The position numbers and the translations under genes are program-made. A model generated the notes under the pieces. The model was given only the letters and a program-made list of their open reading frames with translations, was not told the DNA's origin and made no database searches. 64,000 nucleotides of DNA from contig NZ_JAKRWM010000002.1 of the NCBI RefSeq assembly GCF_022352055.1, forward strand, positions 496,001-560,000. Reading direction: 5' to 3'. This document shows, piece by piece, positions 17,625-27,423 of the stretch (positions within the stretch are counted from its first letter, which is position 1; the number at the start of each line of letters is the position of its first letter). This stretch comes from Cohnella mopanensis (lineage in GTDB: Bacteria; Bacillota; Bacilli; Paenibacillales; Paenibacillaceae).

Positions 17625-17636
17625 GTACGGCAGCGA

Positions 17637-17666
17637 AGCCATGAGGGATTATCCTCATGGCTTTTT
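17637..17666 (+). terminator. Intrinsic terminator of speD
   Basis: GCCATGAGG/CCTCATGGC stem with a 6-nt loop, followed by TTTTT. Confidence 0.9.
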
Positions 17667-17774
17667 CATATGTCTAGAGAATACGATTGGAACAAATCGC
17701 CGACAATAGAAAAAAGCGTCGTGACCGGTTTTCATAAAGTTTTCATATTTAGGGGCAAAGTGCGCGGGGAACTG

Positions 17775-17783
17775 TGCTATAAT
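17775..17783 (+). promoter_or_regulatory. Promoter of the hem operon (extended -10)
   Basis: TGCTATAAT is a perfect extended -10, 56 bp before the hemA start; the -35 is weak. The 5' leader is about 50 nt and holds no clear regulatory fold. Confidence 0.6.
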
Positions 17784-17839
17784 AAGCGATGACATAAAGG
17801 CTTGCCCTTACTCCCATGCAGAAAGTCAGGTGAATACCC

Positions 17840-19249
17840 GTGCATCTTATCGTTGTCGGATTAAACTATCGTACAGCTCCAGTCGAGATAAGGGAAAGAT
17901 TTGCCCTTTCGGATAGGGAGATGCCGCTTGCGCTGCAGGCGTTAAAGCAAACTACGGGCATTCTCGAGGGAGTAATCGTGGCGACCTGCAACCGGACGGA
18001 ATTATACGCAGTCGTGGACAGGCTTCATCTCTGCGGACATTATATTCGCGCTTTCATGGAACAGTGGTTCAAGATCCCGCGCAAGGAATTTAACTCGCAT
18101 CTCTATATGTACGAGGACGACCGCGCGGTCGAGCATCTGTTTAAGGTCGCGAGTGGTCTCGATTCGATGATTATCGGCGAGACTCAAATTTTAGGACAGG
18201 TTCGCGATGCTTTCCTGCTTGCGCAGGATCAGCAGGCTACCGGAACGTTGTTCAACCGCTTGTTCAAACAGGCGATCACGCTAGCTAAACGCGCGCATTC
18301 CGAAACTTCGGTCGGGGAAAGCGCGGTATCCGTAAGTTATGCGGCCGTCGAACTCGGGAAACGCATCTTCGGACGGTTTGACGACAAGTCGGTCATGATC
18401 GTCGGTGCCGGTAAAATGAGCGAACTAACGGCGCAGCACCTTCACAGCAACGGTGCCAAAGAAGTGTTCGTCGTGAATCGGACTTTGGAGAAGGCGGAAG
18501 AGTTGGCCGAGAAGTTCCAAGGCTCCGCAATGGCTTTGGACGAGGCTTTAGGGCGCTTAAAAGATGTCGATATCGTGATCAGCAGCACGGGGGCGGATAA
18601 ATTCGTCATTACTCGCCAACATATCGAGGCCGCGATGTCCGCAAGGAAGAAGAAACCGTTGTTTCTTATCGATATCGCAGTCCCGCGCGATATAGAGCCT
18701 GCTTGCGGCGATATACCGAATGTATTCCTCTATGATATCGACGATCTGGAAGGCATCGTCGAGACGAATATGGCGAAGCGACGGAAAGAAGCGGAAATCA
18801 TCGAAGATATGATCGAGCTGGAACAGGAAGCCTATCGTCAGTGGTACGCCACGCTCGGGGTTAGCCCGCTAATTCGGGCGCTACAGGAAAAAGCGGCTGC
18901 TATCCAGGAAAATACGCTAGAGAGTATGCTGCGCAAGCTGCCGGAGCTGGATGATCGGCAGGTCAAGGTCATTCGCAAGCTGACGAAAAGCATCGTTAAC
19001 CAAGTGATCCACGATCCTATTCTACGGATCAAGGAGCTCGCCGCCGAGAAGCGCAGCGATGAGGCCATGAAGCTGTTCGTACAATTGTTTGCTCTTGAAG
19101 ACGAGGTTGCTCACTTGAAAGCGGAAGAAAAAGCCGAGGAGAAATCCCGGAAGGAACTGCAATCTTCCGCCAAAGGCTCGGAAACAGCTTCGGGATCCAT
19201 CATGGACGTCGAGAAATTGCTGTCTCAGCTAGCGGGAGCGCTAAGATGA
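17840..19249 (+). CDS. hemA: Glutamyl-tRNA reductase HemA
   Basis: HemA (469 residues) reduces glutamyl-tRNA to glutamate-1-semialdehyde, the committed step of C5-pathway tetrapyrrole synthesis. The catalytic Cys lies in ATCNRTELYA (about residue 50). The NADPH-binding domain starts at VMIVGAGKM (about 187), and the C-terminal dimerisation helices follow. The start is GTG at 17840, supported by AGGTGA and the family N-terminus HLIVVGLNYRTAPVEIRE. The C-terminus has a longer charged segment than usual. It is first of seven genes ordered hemA-hemX-sirC-hemC-cobA/hemD-hemB-hemL. Confidence 0.97.
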   Translation: MHLIVVGLNYRTAPVEIRERFALSDREMPLALQALKQTTGILEGVIVATCNRTELYAVVDRLHLCGHYIRAFMEQWFKIPRKEFNSHLYMYEDDRAVEHLFKVASGLDSMIIGETQILGQVRDAFLLAQDQQATGTLFNRLFKQAITLAKRAHSETSVGESAVSVSYAAVELGKRIFGRFDDKSVMIVGAGKMSELTAQHLHSNGAKEVFVVNRTLEKAEELAEKFQGSAMALDEALGRLKDVDIVISSTGADKFVITRQHIEAAMSARKKKPLFLIDIAVPRDIEPACGDIPNVFLYDIDDLEGIVETNMAKRRKEAEIIEDMIELEQEAYRQWYATLGVSPLIRALQEKAAAIQENTLESMLRKLPELDDRQVKVIRKLTKSIVNQVIHDPILRIKELAAEKRSDEAMKLFVQLFALEDEVAHLKAEEKAEEKSRKELQSSAKGSETASGSIMDVEKLLSQLAGALR

Positions 19250-19277
19250 CGCAAGGGATGCTGGAGGCGCTGCTCCC

Positions 19278-20099
19278 ATGGTAACACAAGACTGGTTAAC
19301 CGACGCCGTACTTTATATTTATGCCCTGAGTCTGCTTTTTTTCGTGTCCGATGCCGCTTCCGGCAACCGGAACGCGAAAAAAGTGGGAACAGGGCTGCTT
19401 GTTTTTGTGTGGATTCTGCAGGGAGTTTTTATTTTAATTTTATTGAAGGAGCGGTTCACCGTTCCTACGTTGACGATAAGAGATTTCTTGTTTATTGTCT
19501 CCTGGTTGCTCGTCTCGGCTTCTTTTGTCATGAATAGGCTTATGAGGGCGGAACTGCTCGTTCTACTGGTTAACGTGGTTGGATTTGCGGTATTGGCTCT
19601 GAATTTAATCGCGCGTCCGAGGCGATCGCTCGAGCTTGAGCCATGGGAAGTCGCTAGGAGATTGCTTATCGTCCATGTAAGCTTGATTACGTTGGCTTTC
19701 GCGATTTTGACGATTGCGGCTATACTGGGCAGCATGTACCTTTTCTTACATCAAAGGCTTAAAGCCAAGAAATGGACGCATGTCATGAGCAGAATGCCGA
19801 GCTTGGAGTGGATCGACCAATACGCGTATCGGGCCGGGTTGATCGGCGTCCCGTTATTACTCCTTTCGTTATCTACGGGAACCGTCGCCTTGTTGATCGA
19901 CAAAAGCCCTGCCCAATTGCTAGACGAGAAGGTGCTGTTATCGTATGCGGCCGGCTTGTTATATATCATATATTTGATTAGAAGTTCAGTTTTTCGCGAT
20001 GATGGCACGAAGCTGGCCGTTTGGAATTTGTTGGGTTACCTCGTATTGGTCGCGGGTTTTTTCGCTAGTAGGCTATCCTCGTTCCATCAATTGATATAG
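19278..20099 (+). CDS. hemX: HemX, CcsA/ResC-family membrane protein
   Basis: An integral membrane protein of 273 residues with about eight hydrophobic segments, belonging to the cytochrome c assembly (CcsA/HemX) family. In B. subtilis HemX lowers the amount of HemA by an unresolved mechanism. The length equals that of B. subtilis HemX, and the position directly after hemA is the same. It lacks an obvious WWD heme-handling motif, as expected for HemX rather than a true cytochrome c synthase. GGAGG lies 12 nt before the ATG. Confidence 0.9.
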   Translation: MVTQDWLTDAVLYIYALSLLFFVSDAASGNRNAKKVGTGLLVFVWILQGVFILILLKERFTVPTLTIRDFLFIVSWLLVSASFVMNRLMRAELLVLLVNVVGFAVLALNLIARPRRSLELEPWEVARRLLIVHVSLITLAFAILTIAAILGSMYLFLHQRLKAKKWTHVMSRMPSLEWIDQYAYRAGLIGVPLLLLSLSTGTVALLIDKSPAQLLDEKVLLSYAAGLLYIIYLIRSSVFRDDGTKLAVWNLLGYLVLVAGFFASRLSSFHQLI

Positions 20100-20161
20100 T
20101 CGAAGAAATTCGCGATCCGTATGATGACTTCTTGAACTGTCTCTTGAAGGGAGAGTTGGAC

Positions 20162-20818
20162 ATGTCCGATTGGTACCCGATTATGCTTAAAGTAGCAGGG
20201 CGCAAATGCGTCGTCTTCGGCGGCGGACCCGTTGCGCAACGTAAAACGGAGGGTTTGCTTCAAGCGCAAGCGGTCGTGTGCTTGATTAGCCCGCATGTGA
20301 CTCCACAGCTGGAAGCATGGGCGGCGGACGGGCGTTTGCTTTGGTCCCGGAGGGAAGCGGAAGAGAATGATCTCGAAGGAGCCGTGCTCGTGTTCGCCGC
20401 AACGGATAAGCCGGCTTTGAATCAAAGCTTTGCCGAAGCAGCGGGGAAACGCGGAATTCCGATGAATATCGCGGATGACGGAGAAGCAGGGGAGTTTATC
20501 GTGCCCGCGGTACTCAGACGCGGGGGATTGGTATTAACGGCTAGCGCTTCTGGCGCCGGGCCTGCACTGGCTTCGCGGATTATCCACGAACTTGCCGATC
20601 GGTATGGCCCGGAATACAATGAGAATATCGAAGCGCTAAGAACCATACGCGCGATCGTAAAGGCAGAGGTCGACGACCCATTGGAGAGGCGCGCGTTGCT
20701 GCAAGCGGCCGTCGCCGATGATGCACTGGAGGAGTGGAGGTCGTCTTCTAAGCTTCAGGACAAGGCCGATCTTATTGCAAGACTGCGACAACGAGTATAT
20801 GAGGACCGGAAGGGATAG
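20162..20818 (+). CDS. Precorrin-2 dehydrogenase / sirohydrochlorin ferrochelatase (Met8-like)
   Basis: A 218-residue Met8/SirC-type enzyme that oxidises precorrin-2 to sirohydrochlorin with NAD and may insert iron to give siroheme. The N-terminal Rossmann motif is [12 protein letters not shown] (about 17-28), followed by the SAM-Sirohm_synt region ([20 protein letters not shown], about 108-127). ATG at 20162 was chosen because GGGAGAG precedes it and the family begins YPIMLKV. In B. subtilis the equivalent (ylnF) is in the sulfur-assimilation operon; here it sits inside the heme operon next to CobA, so it draws on the same uroporphyrinogen III pool. Confidence 0.93.
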   Translation: MSDWYPIMLKVAGRKCVVFGGGPVAQRKTEGLLQAQAVVCLISPHVTPQLEAWAADGRLLWSRREAEENDLEGAVLVFAATDKPALNQSFAEAAGKRGIPMNIADDGEAGEFIVPAVLRRGGLVLTASASGAGPALASRIIHELADRYGPEYNENIEALRTIRAIVKAEVDDPLERRALLQAAVADDALEEWRSSSKLQDKADLIARLRQRVYEDRKG

Positions 20819-20826
20819 ATAATGAG

Positions 20827-21765
20827 ATGCGTAATATTATTGTCGGATCAAGACAAAGCACGTTGGCGTTGACCCAAACAAACCAGACGATTGATCTGTT
20901 GAAAGAGTTATGCGCAAGAGAAAATCTAGCCTATACGTTCGAAATCAAACCTATCGTTACACGCGGGGATCGTATTCTGGACGTGACTTTGTCCAAGGTC
21001 GGCGGCAAAGGGCTTTTCGTGAAAGAAATCGAAGAAGCCTTGCTGAACGGCGAGATCGATCTAGCCATCCATAGCATGAAAGACATGCCATTCGAGCTTC
21101 CCGAGGGATTGGTAATCGGAGCGATTCCTAAGCGGGAAGATCCACGAGATTGCCTGATTAGCAAGGAAGGCAGAAAGTTGTCCGAATTACCGCAAGGAGC
21201 GCGAGTCGGAACGAGCAGCTTGAGGAGAGCAGCGCAGTTGCAAGCTCATCGGCCAGATCTGCAAATCGAATCTATCCGTGGAAATATCGATACGAGACTT
21301 CGCAAGCTTATGGAAGAAGGCTTCGATGCCATTCTTCTTGCCGCTGCAGGTTTGCATCGCATGGGGTGGAAAGATCGGATAACGGAATATTTATCGCCCG
21401 AAGTTTGCTTGCCTGCAGTTGGACAAGGCGCTCTTGCGATCGAATGCCGCGGTAAAGACGCCGATGTACTTGGATTGCTTAGGCTTCTGAATGATCCGAC
21501 GACCGAGAAAACCGTTGCGGCCGAACGCAGACTGTTAGGATTATTGAACGGGGGTTGCCAAGTTCCTATCGGGGCATATGCGCAATTAGAATCGGACGCT
21601 TCCGATTCTAAGGTCGTATTGAACGGATTAGTAGCTTCGCCCGATGGAACGAAATTGCTAAGGGAAGCGGCGGTCGGTTCAGATTCGCTGCAGCTTGGCT
21701 CGGAAGTCGCGCAAGCTTTGCTTCGCCGCGGAGCGGATCATATTCTAGCGGAAGCGAGGGAATAG
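20827..21765 (+). CDS. hemC: Porphobilinogen deaminase HemC (hydroxymethylbilane synthase)
   Basis: HemC (312 residues) joins four porphobilinogens into hydroxymethylbilane. The N-terminus [15 protein letters not shown] is canonical. [11 protein letters not shown] contains an active-site Asp region, [11 protein letters not shown] binds substrate carboxylates, and Cys in [12 protein letters not shown] (about 241) carries the dipyrromethane cofactor. It starts 8 bp after the previous stop with a weak ribosome site and so is probably coupled. Confidence 0.97.
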   Translation: MRNIIVGSRQSTLALTQTNQTIDLLKELCARENLAYTFEIKPIVTRGDRILDVTLSKVGGKGLFVKEIEEALLNGEIDLAIHSMKDMPFELPEGLVIGAIPKREDPRDCLISKEGRKLSELPQGARVGTSSLRRAAQLQAHRPDLQIESIRGNIDTRLRKLMEEGFDAILLAAAGLHRMGWKDRITEYLSPEVCLPAVGQGALAIECRGKDADVLGLLRLLNDPTTEKTVAAERRLLGLLNGGCQVPIGAYAQLESDASDSKVVLNGLVASPDGTKLLREAAVGSDSLQLGSEVAQALLRRGADHILAEARE

Positions 21766-21769
21766 CCGG

Positions 21770-23320
21770 ATGGAGAAGGGGAAGGTTTATCTTGTCGGCG
21801 CGGGTCCCGGCGATCCTAAGTTGATCACGGTGAGAGGGCTGGAAGCCTTAAAGCGGTCCGACGTCGTCGTGTTCGACCGTCTGGCTGGACCGCAACTGCT
21901 CAACCACGCGAAACCCGATGCTGAGCGTATATATGTAGGGAAGCTGCCTGACCGTCATACGATGAAACAAGAGGACATCAATCAATTACTAGTCGATCTT
22001 GCTCTTCAAGGCAAAACCGTCATTCGTCTGAAGGGCGGGGATCCAACCGTATTCGGGAGAGTCGGGGAAGAAGCCGATTTATTGCAGAAGAACGGTATTA
22101 TTTATGAAATCATTCCCGGAATTACTTCAGCAATCGCCGTACCAGCTTACGCGGGCATTCCCGTGACGCACCGCGATTGGGCCTCCTCCTTTTCCGTTAT
22201 TACCGGGCACGAGAGCCCGGACAAGCTTGATCATTCGATTTATTGGGATAAAGTCACGAACGCAACGGGAACCCTTGTTTTCTTAATGGGCGTTGCTAAG
22301 ATCGCTTATATAAGCGAACAATTGATTAAGCATGGCCGATCGCCGGAAACGCCGGTCGCACTCGTCCAGTGGGGAACGCGAGCGGAACAAAAAACGGTCG
22401 TCGGTACGCTTAGCGATATCGATGAGCGAGTGAAAGCGGCGAATTTAAAGCCTCCTGCGGTCATCATCGTAGGCGACGTCGTTCGACAACGGGAAACCTT
22501 ATCATGGGTGGAGAAAAAGCCGCTGTTCGGACAGAGGATTCTTATCACGCGTGCCCGCTCGCAAGCAAGCGATTTGCTCGCGAAGATCGATGATTTGGGC
22601 GGAGAAGCTTACGAGTTTCCGGTGATCGAGACGAAACTTCCGGAGCAAGCGGAGCAACTGCAGGCTATTGAACGAGCTCTAAGCCAAGCAGAGGCTTATG
22701 ATTGGATCATGTTAACAAGCGTTAACGGCGTGGAGTACTTTTTTCATTGGCTGGATCATTACGAGGTTGATGTTCGCAGATTTCATAAAGCGAAATTCGC
22801 CGCAGTAGGGCCTAAGACGGCTGAGGCGCTCAGAGCTCGCGGCATTCGCGCCGATCTGATGCCGGAGAGCTTCATAGCGGAAGGGTTGTTGGATAGCTTA
22901 AAGGATAAAATCTCTCCAAACCAGCTTGCCTTGCTTCCTAGAGGAGATCTGGCGAGGGAGACGTTGTCTAAGGAACTGAGAGCGCAAGGAGTTCAAGCTG
23001 TCGAGATCGACGTTTACCAAACCGTAATGTCGGTGCCCAAAGATTTATGGCTTCCGGAAATGCTTGCGAACGGAGAAATTCACGTCATCACGTTCACAAG
23101 CTCCTCGACGGTAATTAACTTGCTGGAGGCATTGCGGCAACTAGGCGTACGCAACCCGGCGGAAGCATTGCAAAATATCGAGATCGCGTGTATAGGACCG
23201 ATAACCGCCAAGACGGCCGAGGAGAACGGCTTAACGGTGACCGTCGTTCCGGACAAATACACGATCGACGCTCTCGTGGAGGCTTTAGTCGACAGACGGC
23301 GCATGACGAAAGGAGATTAA
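21770..23320 (+). CDS. cobA-hemD: Fused uroporphyrinogen-III C-methyltransferase (CobA) and uroporphyrinogen-III synthase (HemD)
   Basis: A 516-residue bifunctional protein. Residues 1-245 are a SUMT methyltransferase: [18 protein letters not shown] at the N-terminus, then [12 protein letters not shown] and [20 protein letters not shown], which bind SAM and substrate. Residues about 255-510 are the HemD synthase (ILITRARSQ at the domain start, then [20 protein letters not shown] and TFTSSSTV), which closes the ring of uroporphyrinogen III. The fused enzyme makes the branch-point compound and can send it at once to precorrin-2. Such fusions are known in clostridia and paenibacilli; B. subtilis has separate proteins. 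Starts 4 bp after hemC. Confidence 0.96.
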   Translation: MEKGKVYLVGAGPGDPKLITVRGLEALKRSDVVVFDRLAGPQLLNHAKPDAERIYVGKLPDRHTMKQEDINQLLVDLALQGKTVIRLKGGDPTVFGRVGEEADLLQKNGIIYEIIPGITSAIAVPAYAGIPVTHRDWASSFSVITGHESPDKLDHSIYWDKVTNATGTLVFLMGVAKIAYISEQLIKHGRSPETPVALVQWGTRAEQKTVVGTLSDIDERVKAANLKPPAVIIVGDVVRQRETLSWVEKKPLFGQRILITRARSQASDLLAKIDDLGGEAYEFPVIETKLPEQAEQLQAIERALSQAEAYDWIMLTSVNGVEYFFHWLDHYEVDVRRFHKAKFAAVGPKTAEALRARGIRADLMPESFIAEGLLDSLKDKISPNQLALLPRGDLARETLSKELRAQGVQAVEIDVYQTVMSVPKDLWLPEMLANGEIHVITFTSSSTVINLLEALRQLGVRNPAEALQNIEIACIGPITAKTAEENGLTVTVVPDKYTIDALVEALVDRRRMTKGD

Positions 23321-23325
23321 TAAAG

Positions 23326-24315
23326 ATGGCTCATCTATTTGACAGGCATCGCAGGCTAAGAGGTTCTGCGGGTCTTCGTAATATGATTAGAGAAACAAGC
23401 ATTGGTGTCAATGACTTCGTTGCGCCAATATTCGTAACGGAGGGCGCAGGGGTTAAAGAAGAAATTTCTTCGATGCCGGGCGTCTATCACTGGTCCTTGG
23501 ACACGATGGAGCAGGAACTCGCGGATATCGTAAGCTTAGGGATCCAGTCGGTTCTCGTCTTCGGAGTGCCGAACCACAAAGATTCGATGGGCACTTCGGC
23601 ATATGCGGACGATGGGATCGTACAGAGAGCCATTCGGCAAATGAAAGCGAAATATCCCGAGCTCGTCGTCGTAGCCGACACTTGCTTGTGCGCATACACG
23701 GATCATGGTCATTGCGGCGTCGTGCATACGACGGAATGCGGAGCGACTATCGATAACGACGAATCGCTTGCCCTTCTCGTTAAAACCGCGGTTTCCCAGG
23801 CTAAAGCCGGCGCGGATATTATTGCTCCTTCCAATATGATGGACGGTTTTGTAGCAGCGATTCGCCAAGGGCTGGACGAAGCGGGATTCTCGAATACGCC
23901 GATCATGTCTTATTCGGTGAAGTATTCTTCTGCGTATTACGGACCCTTCCGCGAGGCTGCTCATTCCTCGCCTCAATTCGGAGACCGCAAGACTTACCAA
24001 ATGGATCCGGGAAATGCTCGCGAAGCGCTGAGGGAAGCCCAGTCCGATGTGGATGAAGGTGCGGATTTCCTGATGGTAAAACCCGGGTTAGCCTATCTGG
24101 ATGTCGTGAGAATGCTGAGGGACCGCTATTCTTTGCCAATCGTAATCTACAATGTGAGCGCGGAATACTCCATGGTTAAGGCGGCGGCTTTACAGGGATG
24201 GATCGACGAGAAAGCGATCGTGTTGGAGACGTTAATCGGCATGAAACGCGCGGGAGCGGATTTGATCATTACTTATCACGCTAAAGATGCCGCGCGTTGG
24301 CTTCGTGGGGAATGA
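23326..24315 (+). CDS. hemB: Delta-aminolevulinic acid dehydratase HemB (porphobilinogen synthase)
   Basis: HemB (329 residues) condenses two 5-aminolevulinates into porphobilinogen. The zinc site is [12 protein letters not shown] (three Cys). Catalytic lysines lie in [12 protein letters not shown] and [13 protein letters not shown] at 23326 was chosen for the AAAGGAG site and because the family begins with RHRRLR; the frame is open further upstream, but that stretch overlaps the end of cobA-hemD. The Zn-Cys cluster marks it as the zinc-type enzyme. Confidence 0.97.
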   Translation: MAHLFDRHRRLRGSAGLRNMIRETSIGVNDFVAPIFVTEGAGVKEEISSMPGVYHWSLDTMEQELADIVSLGIQSVLVFGVPNHKDSMGTSAYADDGIVQRAIRQMKAKYPELVVVADTCLCAYTDHGHCGVVHTTECGATIDNDESLALLVKTAVSQAKAGADIIAPSNMMDGFVAAIRQGLDEAGFSNTPIMSYSVKYSSAYYGPFREAAHSSPQFGDRKTYQMDPGNAREALREAQSDVDEGADFLMVKPGLAYLDVVRMLRDRYSLPIVIYNVSAEYSMVKAAALQGWIDEKAIVLETLIGMKRAGADLIITYHAKDAARWLRGE

Positions 24316-24378
24316 ATAGGCTAAGCGCGCATCTTTACCATAGACTTTTCCAATTCTGATAGCAGGGAAGTGACGAAT

Positions 24379-25680
24379 ATGAGCGAAAATCATCGAAAAC
24401 GCGTGGAAACCCAGTCGAAAGCGGCCTTTGAGCGCGCGAAGCATGTCATCCCGGGTGGAGTTAACAGTCCGGTAAGGGCTTTTAAATCCGTAGGTTTGAC
24501 ACCGTTGGTCATTGAACGCGGCGAAGGGAGCCGGATCACGGATATCGACGGTCAAACGTATATCGATTACGTGCTCTCATGGGGACCGCTGATTGCGGGC
24601 CATGCTCATCCGGAAGTCGTCGAAGCCATTAAACGGACGGCGGAGAAGGGGACGAGCTTCGGTGCGCCTACAGAGCTTGAGACGCTGATGGCCGAGCTCG
24701 TCTGCGAGCGGGTACCGTCCGTCGAAATCGTTCGTATGGTTAACTCCGGTACGGAAGCGACGATGAGCGCGTTAAGATTGGCTCGGGGTTATACGAAACG
24801 GAGTAAAATTTTGAAGTTCGAAGGCTCTTACCATGGCCATGCGGATAGCTTGCTCATTAAAGCGGGTTCCGGCGTTGCGACATTGGGATTGCCAGATAGC
24901 CCAGGCGTACCGGAAAGCGTGGCCGCGCATACGTTGACGGTTCCATATAATGATCTGGAATCCGTCAAGCTGGCGTTCGAGCGTTACGGGGAAGAAATCG
25001 CGGCTGTCATCGTCGAGCCGATCGCGGGAAATATGGGCGTCGTTCCTCCGTTGCCGGGATTTCTGCCTGGCTTGCGGGAGTTGACGACTAACTACGGAAG
25101 CTTGCTTATTTTTGACGAAGTCATGACCGGGTTCCGCGTCCATATGAACTGCGCGCAAGGGCTCTATGGCGTAACGCCGGACTTGACGTGTTTGGGTAAG
25201 GTGATCGGAGGCGGCTTGCCTGTAGGAGCTTACGGCGGCCGCAGGGAAATCATGGAGCAGATGGCTCCGGTCGGGCCGATCTATCAAGCCGGAACGTTAT
25301 CCGGTAATCCGTTAGCGATGGCGGCGGGCTATACGACGCTTAAGCTGATGACGGAGGACGCTTATCGGCTTCTCGAGAAGCTGTCCGTTCGTCTCCAAGC
25401 GGGACTTGAGCGCAATGCTAAGGAAACAGGCATTCCGATGACGATTAATCGGGTCGGTTCGATGGTATGTCCTTTCTTCACGGATAAGCACGTAATTAAT
25501 TACGACGTAGCCAAGACCGCGAATACGGAACGTTTCCGTACCGTGTTCCGCAGGCTATTGGACAATGGCGTGAACATCGCGCCGTCGCCGTTCGAAGGTT
25601 GGTTCGTGTCCATCGCCCATTCCGAAGACGATATCGATCAAACGATCGCGGCTCATAAGGCCGCATTAGAGAAACTCTAA
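24379..25680 (+). CDS. hemL: Glutamate-1-semialdehyde 2,1-aminomutase HemL
   Basis: HemL (433 residues) is a PLP enzyme that converts glutamate-1-semialdehyde into 5-aminolevulinate. The PLP lysine is in [16 protein letters not shown] (about 265); [17 protein letters not shown] binds the cofactor phosphate and [11 protein letters not shown] the ring. ATG at 24379 follows AGGGAAG; an in-frame GTG 9 nt upstream is less well spaced. It is the last gene of the operon, followed by a strong terminator. Confidence 0.97.
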   Translation: MSENHRKRVETQSKAAFERAKHVIPGGVNSPVRAFKSVGLTPLVIERGEGSRITDIDGQTYIDYVLSWGPLIAGHAHPEVVEAIKRTAEKGTSFGAPTELETLMAELVCERVPSVEIVRMVNSGTEATMSALRLARGYTKRSKILKFEGSYHGHADSLLIKAGSGVATLGLPDSPGVPESVAAHTLTVPYNDLESVKLAFERYGEEIAAVIVEPIAGNMGVVPPLPGFLPGLRELTTNYGSLLIFDEVMTGFRVHMNCAQGLYGVTPDLTCLGKVIGGGLPVGAYGGRREIMEQMAPVGPIYQAGTLSGNPLAMAAGYTTLKLMTEDAYRLLEKLSVRLQAGLERNAKETGIPMTINRVGSMVCPFFTDKHVINYDVAKTANTERFRTVFRRLLDNGVNIAPSPFEGWFVSIAHSEDDIDQTIAAHKAALEKL

Positions 25681-25695
25681 ACTGTTGGAATAGTT

Positions 25696-25735
25696 AACTC
25701 CCCGTTCGCCTTGGCGCGATCGGGGAGTTTTTTTT
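25696..25735 (+). terminator. Terminator of the hem operon
   Basis: AACTCCCCG/CGGGGAGTT stem followed by eight or more T. Confidence 0.9.
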
Positions 25736-25770
25736 GGTTGCCAAAAGCCAAAGGGTTGTTTGCTTTTTCA

Positions 25771-25800
25771 GTCATGCCCGACTATCCCCGGCATATAGAT
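25771..25800 (+). promoter_or_regulatory. Candidate sigma-E promoter of the spoVID-like gene
   Basis: CATATAGAT fits the sigma-E -10 (CATAnAnT type). GTCATGC about 14 bp upstream is a partial -35. In B. subtilis spoVID is sigma-E dependent. CGGCATA (25789-25795) overlapping the -10 is complementary to TATGCCG (25844-25850) just before the ribosome site. Confidence 0.45.
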
Positions 25801-25866
25801 AACTAGTGAATTGTAAAGGCCCCGATCGATACAATCGGGCGCTTATGCCGAAAGGAGGACTTCGTC

Positions 25867-27096
25867 GTGACGGACCAGTTGAACGGGTTGCGATTCGATA
25901 TTTACGAACGTGTGCATCTGCCTGACGATGTTGCCGCAATTGAAGAGTTGGAAGAAATCGAGCTGGTGCCCCATATGCAGGCGCTGCCTCAAGACGATCA
26001 AGTTTTGTTAAGAGGAAACCTGTTGTTGTCCGGGGTTTACCGGTCACAGGAAACCGCAGAAGTCAACCAGTTGGAGTATTGGATACCGGTTGAAATTTCA
26101 TTGCCTTTAAACCGGATTCAAAGCGTGGAACAATTAGCCGTTGAGATTGATAACTTCGACGTTGATTTGTTGACGTCACGATCGTTAAACGTGACGGGAG
26201 TGTTAGCGCTGCGAGGGCTGCAGGTTCAATCGACGGAAAGCCCGATTTGGCGAGACGACAGCTTTACGGTCGTGCACCAAGCCCAAGCGGATGGTTACGA
26301 GCAAGATTTGCCGGGTAGGTACTCGCAAACCGAAAGCGGGAATGACATCGAGGACAATCCTGCTTCGCTCTTCGCCAACGATTACGGATCCGAGTATGCC
26401 GCTCCATTAGTCGAGCAAGAAAGAGAGGAATCGTTCGGGCTTCAGTCGGAGTCTGAGTCAGAGTCGGGGTCGGAGTCGAGTTCGCAAGACGTTGCCAAGG
26501 AAAGCAGTTGGCTGTCGATGTTCCAACATCTGGAGGAACCGAGGGAGGAAGCGATTGTTCCCCAGGAGCCTTCCGTCGATTCCGCTGATGCGGTTGCTCA
26601 GTGGGGCGACGTTTCCAGCGGACGTTTGGAACAACCGGACGCTGCTTTGGAGCCGGAGTTGCCTCTTGCTTCAGAGCAGATCCTCGAAGCGGAAGAGAAG
26701 CCGGATATACGAGTTGCTCTTGGTGGAAAAGCGTTGGATCCCGCTCCGGCGCAGCAACAGCAGCAAACGGGTGTCGGCCTACTGTCCCAGCTAGGAGAGA
26801 AGGGGGCGAAAAGGGAAGCGGAGCTGCGTATTCAAGAGGCTGCACAAGCGGAGGAGAAGGCGCAGCTAGCAAGCAACTCCGCCCAAAGCTCCGGCGACGA
26901 GCTGGAATGGACGCGATTATTCTTAAATAACGCTCAGGCGCAATCCTTCCGCAAGGTGAAGATGTGTATCGTCCAACGCGAAGAAACTCTCGATTTGATC
27001 GCCAACAGGTACAACGTTCAGCCAAGAGAGCTTCAGCTTTATAATCGTTTGCACGAACCTTACTTATCCGAAGGCCAGGTCCTCTACATTCCGTAG
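25867..27096 (+). CDS. spoVID: SpoVID-like spore coat morphogenetic protein with C-terminal LysM
   Basis: A 409-residue acidic protein. The N-terminal domain (about 1-130) is the beta-rich SpoVID-type region; the middle is low-complexity and acidic, with a Ser-Glu run (SESESESGSESSS, about residue 197-209); the C-terminus (about 362-409) is a LysM domain (CIVQREETLDLIANRYNV). In B. subtilis SpoVID anchors the coat on the forespore and the LysM domain follows the engulfing membrane. The start is GTG at 25867 behind a perfect AAAGGAGG. It lies between the hem operon and valS as in B. subtilis, and terminators flank it. Confidence 0.88.
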   Translation: MTDQLNGLRFDIYERVHLPDDVAAIEELEEIELVPHMQALPQDDQVLLRGNLLLSGVYRSQETAEVNQLEYWIPVEISLPLNRIQSVEQLAVEIDNFDVDLLTSRSLNVTGVLALRGLQVQSTESPIWRDDSFTVVHQAQADGYEQDLPGRYSQTESGNDIEDNPASLFANDYGSEYAAPLVEQEREESFGLQSESESESGSESSSQDVAKESSWLSMFQHLEEPREEAIVPQEPSVDSADAVAQWGDVSSGRLEQPDAALEPELPLASEQILEAEEKPDIRVALGGKALDPAPAQQQQQTGVGLLSQLGEKGAKREAELRIQEAAQAEEKAQLASNSAQSSGDELEWTRLFLNNAQAQSFRKVKMCIVQREETLDLIANRYNVQPRELQLYNRLHEPYLSEGQVLYIP

Positions 27097-27104
27097 TAAA
27101 CAAT

Positions 27105-27146
27105 AAGGCTGATCCTCGATTCCATTCGACGAGGATCGGCCTTTTT
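27105..27146 (+). terminator. Terminator of the spoVID-like gene
   Basis: AGGCTGATCCTCG pairs with CGAGGATCGGCCT (one G-T) and TTTTT follows. Confidence 0.88.
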
Positions 27147-27218
27147 GCTTGTCCGCCAACGTGATTGAATTAGGGCACTTCCTTGTGAGATTTTCACCCT
27201 CATTCGAATGATCCTTTT

Positions 27219-27227
27219 TGCTAGAAT
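27219..27227 (+). promoter_or_regulatory. Candidate extended -10 in the gap before 27424
   Basis: TGCTAGAAT resembles an extended -10; the -35 is poor. The 27147-27423 gap otherwise holds only a pyrimidine-rich stretch and the ribosome-site-bearing short frame described at 27350. Confidence 0.3.
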
Positions 27228-27349
27228 GAGTTCAGAGCTACTTATCATCCTCAGTTTTCTTACTCCTCCCGGCACTCTTCAACAGAACCTATCCAAACCC
27301 GAAACTTGATGATCCCAATCCATTGCGTTATTGATGTATCCCTAATTCC

Positions 27350-27422
27350 AAAGGAGGTGAACTCGGAAACGAAAATGAATCGCGGCGCATTGTATTCAAC
27401 ATTTAAAGGAGGAAGTTCATGA
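27350..27422 (+). other. Orphan Shine-Dalgarno and possible leader peptide
   Basis: AAAGGAGGTGA at 27350-27360 is a perfect ribosome site, yet no long gene uses it. The only short frame after it begins at ATG 27375 and encodes 15 residues (MNRGALYSTFKGGSS), ending at TGA 27420-27422, one base before the next gene. The spacing of 17 nt from the ribosome site is long, which weakens the case. It could be a leader peptide coupled to the 27424 gene or a remnant. Confidence 0.25.
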
Positions 27423-27423
27423 A

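Noticed and set aside
26264-27103. 279-codon minus-strand frame over the spoVID-like gene
   Set aside because: Arg/Pro/Ser-rich shadow of an acidic coding strand; no ribosome site or domain.
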